Part shown: in pieces, positions 32,585 through 40,900 of the stretch | Layout of the letters: every line of letters begins with the position of its first letter | Position numbering within the stretch: position 1 is the stretch's first letter | Assembly (NCBI RefSeq): GCF_002233675.1 | Contig: NZ_NMUQ01000001.1 | Coordinates: forward strand, 1,253,212-1,317,211 | Origin: Paenibacillus herberti | Lineage (GTDB): Bacteria; Bacillota; Bacilli; Paenibacillales; Paenibacillaceae | DNA length: 64,000 nt | Reading direction: 5' to 3' | The notes under the pieces: model-generated | Databases searched by the model: none | The model's input: only the letters and a program-made list of their open reading frames with translations | Told to the model about the DNA's origin: nothing | Position numbers and translations under genes: made by a program

Positions 32585-35065
32585 ATGATTGATACAATCC
32601 GCATCCGCGGTGCCAGGGAAAACAACTTGAAAAACATCGATGTTGATATTCCAAAGTATAAACTTATTGTTGTGACAGGACCGTCAGGTTCTGGAAAATC
32701 AACGCTTGCCCTCGATATTCTTCAGCGGGAATGTCAGCGTCAGTATATGGAATCAAGCGGCCTGTCGGGAGAATCGATTCCGAAGCCGAAGGTTGCATCC
32801 ATAACTGGTTTATCACCAGCCATTGCAGTTGGACAACATGCAGCGAACCGCAATCCGAGATCGACGGTTGGCACGGTAACTGATCTGCAGACTTACCTAA
32901 GGCTGATTTTTGAGAAAAAAGGGAAGCGCCATTGCCAAAGCTGCGGCGGAGACATGATGGCCGCCACAGATAATGGGGCTTCCGAGATTGCTTGTCCGTC
33001 CTGTGGTGAGATTCACCGTGCTCTTGGGAAAGCGGATTACTCCTACAACACGCCGTCAGGCGCTTGCGAAAGCTGCAGCGGGCTAGGAAGCGTTGTTAAT
33101 ATTGATATTGAAGCGGTGTTTGACCGGAGTAAAAGCATTCGCGGCGGCGCTGTTGCGTTCTGGTTCGAGACATTTGCGGAATACAATGCCGCTATTCTTG
33201 AAGTAGCAGGCAAATATTACGGACTACCGATGAATACTTCGCAGCCAGTAGGCGAGTATAGCCAGGCGGAATGGGATCTTCTGCTTTATGGAGTGGAAAG
33301 CCCGGAGTTCTCCCGGCATTTCCCGGATCAGTCGCTTCCGAAATCAGTCGGTAAAGGCCGCTACAAGGGTGTTCTGACTGGAATGTGGCAACGTTACAAG
33401 GAAAAGGATGGCCAGTCTGGCGAAGCCGTCTTTTTTCGCAGCATGCCTTGCACCGACTGCCGGGGGGAACGGCTGAACCCGGTCAGCCGATCCGTGACCG
33501 CCTATGGCAGAACACTTCCTGAGTTGTCTCGTATATCGCTCGGGGAACTGTCGGCCTGGCTACAAGAGCCATATCACCTTTCTGTAGATAGCGAAGATGA
33601 ACTACTAGCGGCTGTACTGCATGACACGATGGTCAAAGTTCGTCGCATCGAGGATGTCGGGCTCCGTTATTTGACGCTCAATCGCCAGTCCGTAACATTA
33701 TCGGGGGGAGAAGCTCAGCGGCTTCGGTTGGCAACGATATTGGGTTCAGGATTAACCGGTGTACTTTATCTGCTTGACGAACCAACGACGGGGCTGCATG
33801 CCAAAGACACAGCGGGTCTCGTGCAAGTGATCAAGGAGCTGCGGGATCTCGGCAATACGGTGCTGCTGATTGAGCATGATGTCACCGTCATGCAAGAGGC
33901 GGATCACATCATCGATATCGGGCCAGGTGCCGGCCGGTTCGGGGGGAATATCGTTGGGGAAGGAACGCTGAAAAACCTTATGGAACAGCAAGGCTCCGTT
34001 ACAGGGGGTTATTTCCGCTCCCCTACGCGGATGGTTTCTCAACGCCGCTTGCCTAAAGCGGGCTGGATAACGCTGCGCGATGCTGATCGGCATAACTTGA
34101 AGGGGATTACGGCTTCTTTTCCACTCGGCTGCTTAACGGCAGTATCCGGAGTTTCCGGTTCAGGAAAATCCACACTTGTATTTGATCTGCTCGCCTCCGC
34201 CGTGCCTGGACAGGGCTCATTCCGCAACATCGAGGGCTGCGCAGAGATCAGCGGTATGGAACGAGTCGATAGCCTGATTACCGTTGATCAGAGCCCGCTC
34301 TCTCGTATGCAGCGTTCGAGCGTTTCCACTTATATGGATTTATTCGCCTTGCTCCGCAAAGCCTATGCCGCACTGCCTGAAGCCAAAAGCCGGAAGCTGA
34401 TGGAGAAGCATTTTTCCTTTAATACGCCAGGAGGGCGCTGCGACCGTTGTGAAGGTTTAGGTCAGGTGACCGTTGATATGCATTTCCTGTCCCATCTGCA
34501 AATCGTCTGCCCGGAGTGCAGGGGCAAACGCTTCAAGCCCGAGGTGCTGGAAGTTCGTTATAAGGAACGCTCCATTGCCGATTTCCTTGAGCTCAGTCTA
34601 GAGGAAAGTCAGCCGTTGCTGCAGGAAAACAAAAAAATGAGCGCTCTTTTGCAGTTGCTCGCTGACGTTGGTCTCGGCTATTTGCAATGGGGCCAATCCG
34701 TGACGACGCTGTCCGGCGGAGAGGGCCAGCGGCTTAAGCTGGCTAAAGAGCTCAGTGCTCCGGCGAAGGGACACACGCTTTATTTGCTCGATGAGCCTTC
34801 AAGCGGCTTGCATCCTATTGATGTCGAGAAGCTCCATCTGCTGCTCAGCCGACTCGTCGATGCCGGTAATTCGGTCGTTATGGTTGAGCATAATACCGAT
34901 TTGATTACAGCGGCGGATTGGGTGCTCGATCTTGGCCCCGGCGGCGGAGATGCCGGAGGTGAGCTGATCGCGGCTGGAACGCCGGAGCTGCTTGCTAGCG
35001 AGAGTCGTTCCGTTACAGGCGCTAGCCTAGGCATTCGAGCGGCTTCGAGCAGTTCAATAGGTTGA
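32585..35065 (+). CDS. UvrA2-like ABC ATPase lacking the UvrB-binding domain
   Basis: 826 residues against about 940 for housekeeping UvrA. Two ABC cassettes are intact: Walker A at 32-40 (Lys38) and around Lys528, with the signatures L-S-G-G-E-A-Q-R and L-S-G-G-E-G-Q-R. Zinc-finger Cys pairs are present near 118-140 and in C-D-R-C-E-G/C-P-E-C. After the segment T-V-T-D-L-Q-T-Y-L-R-L-I-F the roughly 110-residue UvrB-binding domain of UvrA is missing, with only a short zinc loop in its place. Such UvrA2/DrrC-type proteins are linked to resistance to DNA-binding drugs. It is divergent from a tandem-HTH MerR regulator and has its own terminator. Confidence 0.88.
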   Translation: MIDTIRIRGARENNLKNIDVDIPKYKLIVVTGPSGSGKSTLALDILQRECQRQYMESSGLSGESIPKPKVASITGLSPAIAVGQHAANRNPRSTVGTVTDLQTYLRLIFEKKGKRHCQSCGGDMMAATDNGASEIACPSCGEIHRALGKADYSYNTPSGACESCSGLGSVVNIDIEAVFDRSKSIRGGAVAFWFETFAEYNAAILEVAGKYYGLPMNTSQPVGEYSQAEWDLLLYGVESPEFSRHFPDQSLPKSVGKGRYKGVLTGMWQRYKEKDGQSGEAVFFRSMPCTDCRGERLNPVSRSVTAYGRTLPELSRISLGELSAWLQEPYHLSVDSEDELLAAVLHDTMVKVRRIEDVGLRYLTLNRQSVTLSGGEAQRLRLATILGSGLTGVLYLLDEPTTGLHAKDTAGLVQVIKELRDLGNTVLLIEHDVTVMQEADHIIDIGPGAGRFGGNIVGEGTLKNLMEQQGSVTGGYFRSPTRMVSQRRLPKAGWITLRDADRHNLKGITASFPLGCLTAVSGVSGSGKSTLVFDLLASAVPGQGSFRNIEGCAEISGMERVDSLITVDQSPLSRMQRSSVSTYMDLFALLRKAYAALPEAKSRKLMEKHFSFNTPGGRCDRCEGLGQVTVDMHFLSHLQIVCPECRGKRFKPEVLEVRYKERSIADFLELSLEESQPLLQENKKMSALLQLLADVGLGYLQWGQSVTTLSGGEGQRLKLAKELSAPAKGHTLYLLDEPSSGLHPIDVEKLHLLLSRLVDAGNSVVMVEHNTDLITAADWVLDLGPGGGDAGGELIAAGTPELLASESRSVTGASLGIRAASSSSIG

Positions 35066-35070
35066 GTTCA

Positions 35071-35103
35071 GGAGAAAAGGACATATGTCCTTTTCTCCTT
35101 TGT
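35071..35103 (+). terminator. hairpin terminator of the UvrA-like gene
   Basis: A perfect 28-bp palindrome (35071-35098) with the stem GGAGAAAAGGACAT begins five bases after the stop codon and is followed by TTTG. Confidence 0.7.
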
Positions 35104-35170
35104 CCGTTTGCGATTAAAGTAGAACTGAGCTAAAGTGTTCATCGCAGACAGACAGAATGGGGATGGCAAG

Positions 35171-35596
35171 ATGAAGGGCTTTTTAGCTGCGTTGGCAGCC
35201 GGATTTTTCATTACACTGCAGGGAGTGGCGAACACTCGCATCAGTGGAGAGCTGGGAACATGGCAAGCAGCGGCAATGACCCAGCTGACGGGTTTTGTCG
35301 GCGCGTTATTGCTGGCCTTGCTGCTGCGGAGTTGGCAACCAAGCAAGCTGCTGGAGGTCAAGCCGATATACGGGATTGGCGGAGCTTTGGGGGCTTTTAT
35401 CATTTTCGGCAATGTGACAGCTATTCAGCAAGTTGGAATTACGCTGACGACCGCGCTCGTCCTGCTCGGCCAGCTTGGATTAACGTTCTTGATTGAATGG
35501 AGAGGCTGGATCGGCGTCCCTAAAACGCGGATGGGAACAATGCAGGTGGCAGGTATTATACTGATGGCAGGCGGAGTAATGCTGTTATCAATCTAA
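35171..35596 (+). CDS. YdcZ/DUF606-family membrane protein (DMT superfamily)
   Basis: 141 residues from the ATG at 35171. Five predicted membrane helices and the family pattern G-x-x-x-x-x-Q-G-V-A-N-T-R-I near residue 20 identify a half-size DMT protein of the DUF606/YdcZ family. Such half-size proteins work as pairs, one of each topology. A second member lies at 36373, after a Crp/Fnr-type gene, which makes a YdcZ-regulator-YdcZ unit. Substrate unknown. Confidence 0.85.
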   Translation: MKGFLAALAAGFFITLQGVANTRISGELGTWQAAAMTQLTGFVGALLLALLLRSWQPSKLLEVKPIYGIGGALGAFIIFGNVTAIQQVGITLTTALVLLGQLGLTFLIEWRGWIGVPKTRMGTMQVAGIILMAGGVMLLSI

Positions 35597-35645
35597 ATTG
35601 AAGCGGCCGCAAGCCGTAGCTGATGGGGAACGAAGGTGACGGTGA

Positions 35646-36371
35646 GTGGAGATTAAAGGTGAGTTGGAAGTAATTTCAGCCTATATGCGCGCTTTTGAGT
35701 TGGAGTCTATATTTCCGGGGGAGCTAATAGCAAAGGCGGAGCTCGTGAAGTATGGCAGGGGCGATACGATAATGACCCAGGGGGAGGTAGCTTCCAGTCT
35801 ACTTATCCTTGTGGAGGGGAAGATTAAGGTATTCAACACGATTTCGGATGGTAAATCGCTGATTCTTTCCTTTTTGAACCCATTGGAGGTCATTGGGGAT
35901 ATAGAGTATGCGCAGCGCGGCATGGAACTGATGAACACAGTTGAAGCCGTAACACCAGTCACGGGAATTCGCTTCTCTTATCGGCAGCTGGATTTGCATG
36001 TACAGGAGCAAGCTCCTTTTCTTCGCTTCCTGCTGGGGATCATCACACGCAAATTCAAAATTAAAAACAATTCGCTCAGCTTTAACCTGCTTTATCCAGT
36101 TGAGGTGAGGCTGGCCAGCTACTTGTTGTCGGTCATTAGCGTTGCTTCCGAAGAGGATGGGCAGGCCACCACCAGGCTCGAAGCCGGGGCGCTCCGCGAT
36201 GCAGCCAATCTGATCGGTACCAGCTACCGCCATCTGAATCGGGTGCTCGTGCAATTCGCGGCGGATGGCTTGATCGAGCGGAAGCGCTCCAGTATAGCGA
36301 TCAGAGATAGGGAGGCGCTTTCTGCACTTGCCGGCGACAATATTTACGAATTGAGTACGGGAGGCATCTAA
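35646..36371 (+). CDS. Crp/Fnr-family transcriptional regulator (YeiL-like)
   Basis: 241 residues from a GTG start with AAGGTGA upstream. Residues 20-125 form a cyclic-nucleotide-binding-type beta-roll (G-D-T-I-M-T-Q-G-E-V-A and L-V-E-G-K-I-K-V-F), followed by a long dimer helix and a C-terminal winged HTH (L-R-D-A-A-N-L-I-G-T-S-Y-R-H-L-N-R-V-L). There are no Fnr-type N-terminal cysteines, so iron-sulfur sensing is unlikely. YeiL-like regulators are commonly linked with YdcZ transporters, as on both sides here; the downstream gene starts one base after its stop. Confidence 0.88.
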   Translation: MEIKGELEVISAYMRAFELESIFPGELIAKAELVKYGRGDTIMTQGEVASSLLILVEGKIKVFNTISDGKSLILSFLNPLEVIGDIEYAQRGMELMNTVEAVTPVTGIRFSYRQLDLHVQEQAPFLRFLLGIITRKFKIKNNSLSFNLLYPVEVRLASYLLSVISVASEEDGQATTRLEAGALRDAANLIGTSYRHLNRVLVQFAADGLIERKRSSIAIRDREALSALAGDNIYELSTGGI

Positions 36372-36372
36372 C

Positions 36373-36855
36373 ATGGTTGGAATGGTATGGGCTTTGGCAG
36401 CAGGTTTGCTGCTCAGCCTGCAGAATCTGTTTAACTATAAAGTCGATGAAAAGGCTGGCATGTGGACAACAACAACGCTTATTCTCGGAATGGGATTTCT
36501 CGCTTCATTCATGCTGGGACTAGGTTTTGAAGGGGCGGGCCTTTGGCAGCTTCAAGGAATGGAGGTATGGCATGGCTTCAGCGGGTTGATTGGGATCGGC
36601 GTTGTGACTTGCTTGGTACAGGGGGTAAAACGTCTCGGTGCAACGTATGCAATAAGCATTGTGCTCTGTTCACAGCTGGCGTTCGCGATGATCTGGGATT
36701 CTTTCGGATGGTTCGGGCTCGAAGCCGTTCCACTGGAGCCGACCAAGCTGGCCGGTGTACTTGTTCTAGCTGCGGGCATTCTCGTGTTCAAGCTGGGTAA
36801 GGGCAAAAAAGCGGAGGTGCCAAGCTCTGTTGCTGCCTCTTCGGCTGAGTTTTAG
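36373..36855 (+). CDS. YdcZ/DUF606-family membrane protein (DMT superfamily), second member
   Basis: 160 residues, five predicted helices, with the family's L-S-L-Q-N-L-F-N-Y-K near residue 20 and a Lys-rich C-terminus. It starts immediately after the Crp/Fnr gene and must be translated from the same mRNA. It is the likely partner of the YdcZ protein at 35171-35596: the two differ in sequence, as expected for an antiparallel heterodimer. A clear terminator follows. Confidence 0.85.
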   Translation: MVGMVWALAAGLLLSLQNLFNYKVDEKAGMWTTTTLILGMGFLASFMLGLGFEGAGLWQLQGMEVWHGFSGLIGIGVVTCLVQGVKRLGATYAISIVLCSQLAFAMIWDSFGWFGLEAVPLEPTKLAGVLVLAAGILVFKLGKGKKAEVPSSVAASSAEF

Positions 36856-36866
36856 AGTTGATCAAA

Positions 36867-36906
36867 GGGACCCCATCCACATCGGACGGGGTCCCTGCTT
36901 TATTTT
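36867..36906 (+). terminator. rho-independent terminator of the YdcZ-Crp-YdcZ unit
   Basis: GGGACCCC and GGGGTCCC form a perfect stem with a 13-base loop, followed by TGCTTTATTTT. Confidence 0.85.
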
Positions 36907-36907
36907 C

Positions 36908-37417
36908 TTACGGCTTGGCAGTTTCAGTTGCGGTAATCTTCTCGAAGAGCGGAGCCAGCTTGGTGGCGAGCTGCTCCCACTGCTGCTGTTCTTCTTTGGT
37001 CAGCTTCCCCTCATCTCTGATCCCATTTTTATCTGTAATCTTCATCTTTAATTGCATCAACTGCTTGGTCAGCTCCATATACTCCTTGAATTCGTCTTCC
37101 GTGAGCTTGGCTTTTGCTGTTTTAAGGAACCCCTCAATCTCTTGATATTCTTCCTTTGAACCGCCGATCTTTTCAATGGCTGCAGAAGAACCGAATATAC
37201 CGTCGGCTAGATAGGAAGAAGCATATACCGCAGATGGAATAAGGATTGCTACTGCGGCAATACCTGCGAGTAGGCGTTTTTTCATGGGAGATCGACCTCT
37301 CTTTTCTTTCACAAAGTGTTGATAGGACTGGTGGACACGTTCATACAAATCGGGTGGGCAGTGCATCGAATCTGCCGCTTGGCGAAGCTCTTCACGCAAT
37401 TCCTTGTCAATGGACAT
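36908..37417 (-). CDS. DUF3600-like membrane protein, probable anti-sigma partner
   Basis: 169 residues: a cytoplasmic N-terminal part of about 45 residues, one membrane helix at about 48-67 (L-L-A-G-I-A-A-V-A-I-L-I-P) and an extracellular helical region to the C-terminus with repeated Lys/Glu heptads. The arrangement matches DUF3600 proteins encoded after ECF sigma genes. The start codon overlaps the end of the sigma gene by 11 bp, so they are coupled. The family has no proven mechanism, and anti-sigma activity is inferred from position and topology. Confidence 0.8.
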   Translation of the reverse strand: MSIDKELREELRQAADSMHCPPDLYERVHQSYQHFVKEKRGRSPMKKRLLAGIAAVAILIPSAVYASSYLADGIFGSSAAIEKIGGSKEEYQEIEGFLKTAKAKLTEDEFKEYMELTKQLMQLKMKITDKNGIRDEGKLTKEEQQQWEQLATKLAPLFEKITATETAKP

Positions 37418-37970
37418 ACGCGTCTCCTCCCGTCATTCCGAATCGCTTCCGGAGTTCTTTCAGTGCCAGATGATGCCTGGATTTCACTGTGCCAACGGGG
37501 ATCTGCAGCATGTCTGCGATTTCTTCTAGAGCATAGTCGTGAAAATAGCGCAGGATAACGACCACACTTAGTTTGTACGATAGCTGACGGACAAGGCTGA
37601 GCAACTCAAGCTGCATTTCGGACTGCAGGACCGCTTTGTCCGTCCAGTCGAACTGTTCGCAGGTCATCTGACGGTTTCGTTCAAAGAGGCGAATTCGCCG
37701 CCAGGCCTTTCTTTTCCAATCTTGGACTTGGCGGACAGTGATTCCGTGCAGCCAAAACCGGAACGACCTGTTAGGGTCATAATTGTGAAACGACCGCCAC
37801 ATGCGCATGTAAACTTCATTCACGATATCCTCAATGTCCTGTTTGTTGTAGACGAGAAAAGCAACCGTCCGATAGACGTCTTGGTGAGTCGCCTGATAGA
37901 CAAGCTGAAAGGCCGACTCGTCGCCGAGCGTTGCTTTTTCAAGCCACGGAAGTAACTCTTTATCATTCAT
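37407..37970 (-). CDS. ECF-type RNA polymerase sigma factor
   Basis: 187 residues. Region 2 (Y-R-T-V-A-F-L-V-Y-N-K-Q-D-I-E-D-I-V-N-E-V-Y) and region 4 (Y-A-L-E-E-I-A-D-M-L-Q-I-P-V-G-T-V-K-S-R) are joined by a short linker without region 3, the ECF layout. GGAGGGG lies upstream of the ATG. The putative anti-sigma gene overlaps its end. A TGAACC motif in its own upstream region suggests autoregulation. Its regulon is unknown. Confidence 0.92.
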   Translation of the reverse strand: MNDKELLPWLEKATLGDESAFQLVYQATHQDVYRTVAFLVYNKQDIEDIVNEVYMRMWRSFHNYDPNRSFRFWLHGITVRQVQDWKRKAWRRIRLFERNRQMTCEQFDWTDKAVLQSEMQLELLSLVRQLSYKLSVVVILRYFHDYALEEIADMLQIPVGTVKSRHHLALKELRKRFGMTGGDAYVH

Positions 37971-38002
37971 GGGGGCCCCTCCTGAACGTGTTACAACCCT
38001 TA

Positions 38003-38030
38003 ATTCGCTCCCGTGGAGAAAAAGGTTCAG
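38003..38030 (-). promoter_or_regulatory. candidate autoregulatory ECF promoter
   Basis: On the minus strand TGAACC (38030-38025) followed by a T-run, a 16-base spacer and CGAATT fits the general ECF layout (GAAC-type -35, 16 bases, CG-type -10). It lies upstream of the sigma gene. The -10 is not a standard CGTC, so this is tentative. Confidence 0.35.
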
Positions 38031-38114
38031 TAAAAGGATAAACTTTTTTTACGATAATGACCATTTTAGGAAGGAGCTTCATTGGGTTTCTCGCCAATTT
38101 ATGGGCAAACGCTA

Positions 38115-38179
38115 TTGACAGACCGACTACTACGTGATACTTTATAGAGGTACTCAGTAGTACTTGATACCAGTGGTAC
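38115..38179 (+). promoter_or_regulatory. SigA promoter and PadR-type operators
   Basis: TTGACA (38115-38120), exactly 17 bases, TACTTT (38138-38143). Just downstream a perfect dyad GTACT-cagt-AGTAC (38150-38163) and an imperfect one, GATAC-cagt-GGTAC (38166-38179), are spaced 16 bp apart. This is a plausible double operator for the PadR protein encoded next. Confidence 0.6.
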
Positions 38180-38198
38180 AGAATAGCAAGGAGTGATT

Positions 38199-38525
38199 GT
38201 GCTGGAAAATCTAACGGAAATGCTCAAAGGGGCGCTTGAGGGCTGTGTTCTTGAAATAATAAGCCGCAAAGAAACCTACGGGTACGAAATCACGCGGCAG
38301 TTGAACGCCCTCGGCTTCACAGAGGTTGTGGAAGGAACGGTGTACACCATCCTGATCCGACTTGAAAAAAACAAGTTGGTGGAAATCACCAAGAAGCCCT
38401 CCGACATGGGACCGCCGCGTAAGTTTTTCGTGCTTAATGACGCGGGGCGTAAGGAACTACAGAAGTTCTGGGAAAAATGGGATTTTGTATCCTCAAAAAT
38501 TAACGAATTAAAGGAGGGCAAATAA
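38199..38525 (+). CDS. PadR-family transcriptional regulator
   Basis: 108 residues from the GTG at 38199; AAGGAG lies five bases upstream, and an earlier in-frame GTG at 38193 overlaps that site. The winged HTH (L-E-I-I-S-R-K-E-T-Y-G-Y-E-I-T-R-Q-L) and the wing K-P-S-D-M-G-P-P-R-K-F-F-V-L are typical PadR features. It heads a five-gene operon (PadR, two DUF1048 proteins, ABC ATPase, ABC permease) whose genes overlap or follow within 16 bp. It should repress this operon in the absence of ligand. Confidence 0.92.
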   Translation: MLENLTEMLKGALEGCVLEIISRKETYGYEITRQLNALGFTEVVEGTVYTILIRLEKNKLVEITKKPSDMGPPRKFFVLNDAGRKELQKFWEKWDFVSSKINELKEGK

Positions 38526-38872
38526 TGAATTTTTGGGAAAGAATCACTGGAAGCGACATGAATAAAGAAATGAAAGCTTTTGAATTGCGAGCCCAAAAGC
38601 TGCCCGCTGATTATCAAGCGGCATGGGAACAAATTAATACTAATCTTTGGCCGCACTCCGATTTCACCGGTCGCAACCTTATGCCAATTCTTGATGGTGT
38701 GCTTGGTCTGCTCGAAGAAACGGCGGCCGATGGTCAGAGTGTCCAAGAGGTATTGGGTGACGATATTAAAGGCTTCTGTTCAGCATTGGCCGGCGAAGAA
38801 GGGGCAAAGTCTTATCGCGACAAGTGGCGTGAGCAACTTAATCATAATATCGCTAAAAAATTAGGTAAATAG
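38525..38872 (+). CDS. DUF1048 protein, first copy
   Basis: 115 residues, all-helical, soluble. L-P-A-D-Y-Q-A-A-W-E-Q-I and G-D-D-I-K-G-F-C-S-A-L are the conserved DUF1048 segments. The start overlaps the stop of the PadR gene by one base (TAATG). DUF1048 proteins form small helical bundles and almost always follow PadR genes; their biochemical role is not established. A relay or drug-binding function linked to the ABC exporter is inferred from context. Confidence 0.88.
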   Translation: MNFWERITGSDMNKEMKAFELRAQKLPADYQAAWEQINTNLWPHSDFTGRNLMPILDGVLGLLEETAADGQSVQEVLGDDIKGFCSALAGEEGAKSYRDKWREQLNHNIAKKLGK

Positions 38873-38881
38873 GAGGACAAA

Positions 38882-39232
38882 ATGAGAATTCAAGATATTA
38901 TCCAAGGCAAAAAAGAATGGCGAGCGCATGTGGCGCGTGTCAAAGCGCTCCCGCAAGATTATCAGATTGTTTACAAAGAGATTCAAAAATATCTTTTTAA
39001 AGTCGGCCCTGTTGAGTTAACTGACGGGATGGGTTTGCTTTCGGGGATTGTCGATTTTTTTGAAGAGGGCGCGGCATTGGGAAAAGGTGTGCTTGAAGTG
39101 ACGGGCAGTGACGTAGCGGCTTTCTGCGACGAATTAATCAAAGATTCAAAAACTTACGCTGACATCTATCAACAATCTGTTGACCAAAAAGTTAACAAGG
39201 CTATACGGAAGGGTACGGATAATACAATTTAA
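38882..39232 (+). CDS. DUF1048 protein, second copy
   Basis: 116 residues with the same layout as the preceding gene: L-P-Q-D-Y-Q-I-V-Y-K-E-I near residue 25, G-L-L-S-G-I-V-D-F-F-E-E-G in the middle, and G-S-D-V-A-A-F-C-D-E-L near 85. AGGAGG lies upstream. The two copies are clearly paralogous but divergent, so they may form a heterodimer. It is the third gene of the operon. Confidence 0.88.
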   Translation: MRIQDIIQGKKEWRAHVARVKALPQDYQIVYKEIQKYLFKVGPVELTDGMGLLSGIVDFFEEGAALGKGVLEVTGSDVAAFCDELIKDSKTYADIYQQSVDQKVNKAIRKGTDNTI

Positions 39233-39247
39233 CAGGGGGTTATCCCA

Positions 39248-40006
39248 ATGGAAAAAGCAATTGAAGTGAAAGGTCTGCGAAAGTCGTTCAAGGACACAGA
39301 AGTCCTAAAGGACGTCAATTTTGAAGTTAAGCGAGGTGAGATTTTTGCCCTGCTTGGCTCCAACGGCGCGGGGAAAACGACAATTGTCAAAATTCTCACT
39401 ACGCTGCTGAAACAGGACGGAGGCAGCGCCACCGTCAATGGATTTGATGTCGCGTCAAAACCCGAGAATGTGCGGAATGCGATTAATCTGACCGGGCAAT
39501 TTGCCGCCGTGGACGAGATTTTGACCGGGCGGGAAAATCTAATCATGATTACTAAACTGCGACATCTTGCCAATCCGCGTCAAGTGGCTGACGATCTGCT
39601 GAAACGCTTTAGCTTGACTGAAGCCGCCGACCGCAGGGTGTCCACCTATTCGGGCGGTATGCGCCGCAGGCTCGACATTGCCATGAGCCTGATCGGTAAA
39701 CCGCAGCTCATTTTTCTCGACGAGCCCACCACAGGCCTTGACCCCGAGGCCCGCATTGAGGCTTGGAAAATGGTCCAGGAGCTTGCCGACGATGGTACAA
39801 CGGTATTCCTGACCACTCAATATTTGGATGAGGCTGAACAACTTGCCGATAGAATTGCCATTTTGCATAAGGGAAGGATTATTGCTAATGGCACGCTCCA
39901 TGAACTGAAAAAGCTGTTCCCGCCCGCTAAGACAGAGTACGTGGAAAAACAACCTTCATTGGAAGAGATATTCCTCGCAATTATTGGTAAACAGGAGGAG
40001 AAGTAA
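39248..40006 (+). CDS. ABC exporter ATP-binding subunit (DrrA-type)
   Basis: 252 residues, a single nucleotide-binding domain. Walker A G-S-N-G-A-G-K-T-T at about 36-44, signature Y-S-G-G-M-R-R-R-L near 137, Walker B L-I-F-L-D-E-P-T-T-G-L-D near 160, and the switch region T-T-Q-Y-L-D-E-A. The T-Q-Y-L-D-E-A-E-Q-L variant is typical of daunorubicin/DrrA-type multidrug exporters. The C-terminal extension is shorter than in most DrrA proteins (about 310-330 residues). It works with the permease encoded two bases downstream. Confidence 0.93.
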   Translation: MEKAIEVKGLRKSFKDTEVLKDVNFEVKRGEIFALLGSNGAGKTTIVKILTTLLKQDGGSATVNGFDVASKPENVRNAINLTGQFAAVDEILTGRENLIMITKLRHLANPRQVADDLLKRFSLTEAADRRVSTYSGGMRRRLDIAMSLIGKPQLIFLDEPTTGLDPEARIEAWKMVQELADDGTTVFLTTQYLDEAEQLADRIAILHKGRIIANGTLHELKKLFPPAKTEYVEKQPSLEEIFLAIIGKQEEK

Positions 40007-40008
40007 CG

Positions 40009-40770
40009 ATGAATGAGCATTTTTTCAGTGACTTAAGCGTGATGCTTGGGCGTTCCATGCGCCATATATTGCGAAGCATAGATACTATCTTCACGGTGTG
40101 CATCACTCCGATTGCAATGATGTTGCTGTTCGTTTATGTGTTTGGCGGCGCAATTCAAAGCGGAACGGATAACTATGTGAACTACCTGTTACCCGGTATC
40201 CTGCTGATCGCGATTGCGAGCGGCGTATCCTATACGGCCTACCGTCTATTTTTGGATAAGCAACGGGGCATAATTGAGCGGTTTCACTCCATGCCAATTG
40301 CGCGTTCCTCCGTGTTGTGGGGGCATGTGCTAACCTCGGTGGTATCCAACGTCATTTCTGTTGTCGTAATCATTCTCGTAGCACTTATGATGGGCTTTCG
40401 CTCGTCGGCGGGGGTACTATCTTGGCTTGCCGTAGCCGGCATACTCTTGCTGTTTACGCTGGCTTTGACTTGGGTCGCGGCGATTGCCGGACTTTCTGCG
40501 AATTCGGTGGAAGGTGCTAGCGTGTTTTCCTATCCGCTTATCTTCCTGCCGTTTATCAGCTCGGCTTTTGTACCGACCGAAACGATGCCATCTGTCGTGC
40601 GCGCTTTTGCCGAAAACCAGCCTGTGACCTCTATTGTAGAAAGCATCCGTGCTCTATTGTCAAATCAACCGGTAGGCAATGATATCTGGGTCGCTCTTGC
40701 GTGGTGCTTAGGAATACTGGTCGTAGCCTATCTATTTGCGGTACGCGCATACAAACGGAAAGCGGTTTAA
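40009..40770 (+). CDS. ABC-2-type exporter permease (DrrB-type)
   Basis: 253 residues with six predicted helices, N-terminus cytoplasmic. The signature E-R-F-H-S-M-P-I-A-R-S-S-V-L between helices 2 and 3 is typical of DrrB/NodJ-type ABC-2 permeases. It starts two bases after the ATPase gene, so the subunits are made from one mRNA. Substrate is likely a drug or lipid-like compound sensed by PadR, but this is inferred. A long terminator follows the operon. Confidence 0.92.
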   Translation: MNEHFFSDLSVMLGRSMRHILRSIDTIFTVCITPIAMMLLFVYVFGGAIQSGTDNYVNYLLPGILLIAIASGVSYTAYRLFLDKQRGIIERFHSMPIARSSVLWGHVLTSVVSNVISVVVIILVALMMGFRSSAGVLSWLAVAGILLLFTLALTWVAAIAGLSANSVEGASVFSYPLIFLPFISSAFVPTETMPSVVRAFAENQPVTSIVESIRALLSNQPVGNDIWVALAWCLGILVVAYLFAVRAYKRKAV

Positions 40771-40830
40771 TGTCTGCAGGGGTATGTTTGTTAATTGAAA
40801 GTAATCCGCTATTGCGGAACGTTAGCTCAA

Positions 40831-40877
40831 TAAAACAGCGTCAGCCAGTTTTCTCGTCCATGGCTGACGCTGTTTTA
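40831..40877. terminator. bidirectional terminator between the ABC operon and the MFS gene
   Basis: A perfect 17-bp stem (40831-40847 with 40861-40877) has A-runs on the left and T-runs on the right, as expected between convergent genes. Confidence 0.9.
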
Positions 40878-40900
40878 TATTTGGGAGTAGACATGAGTCA

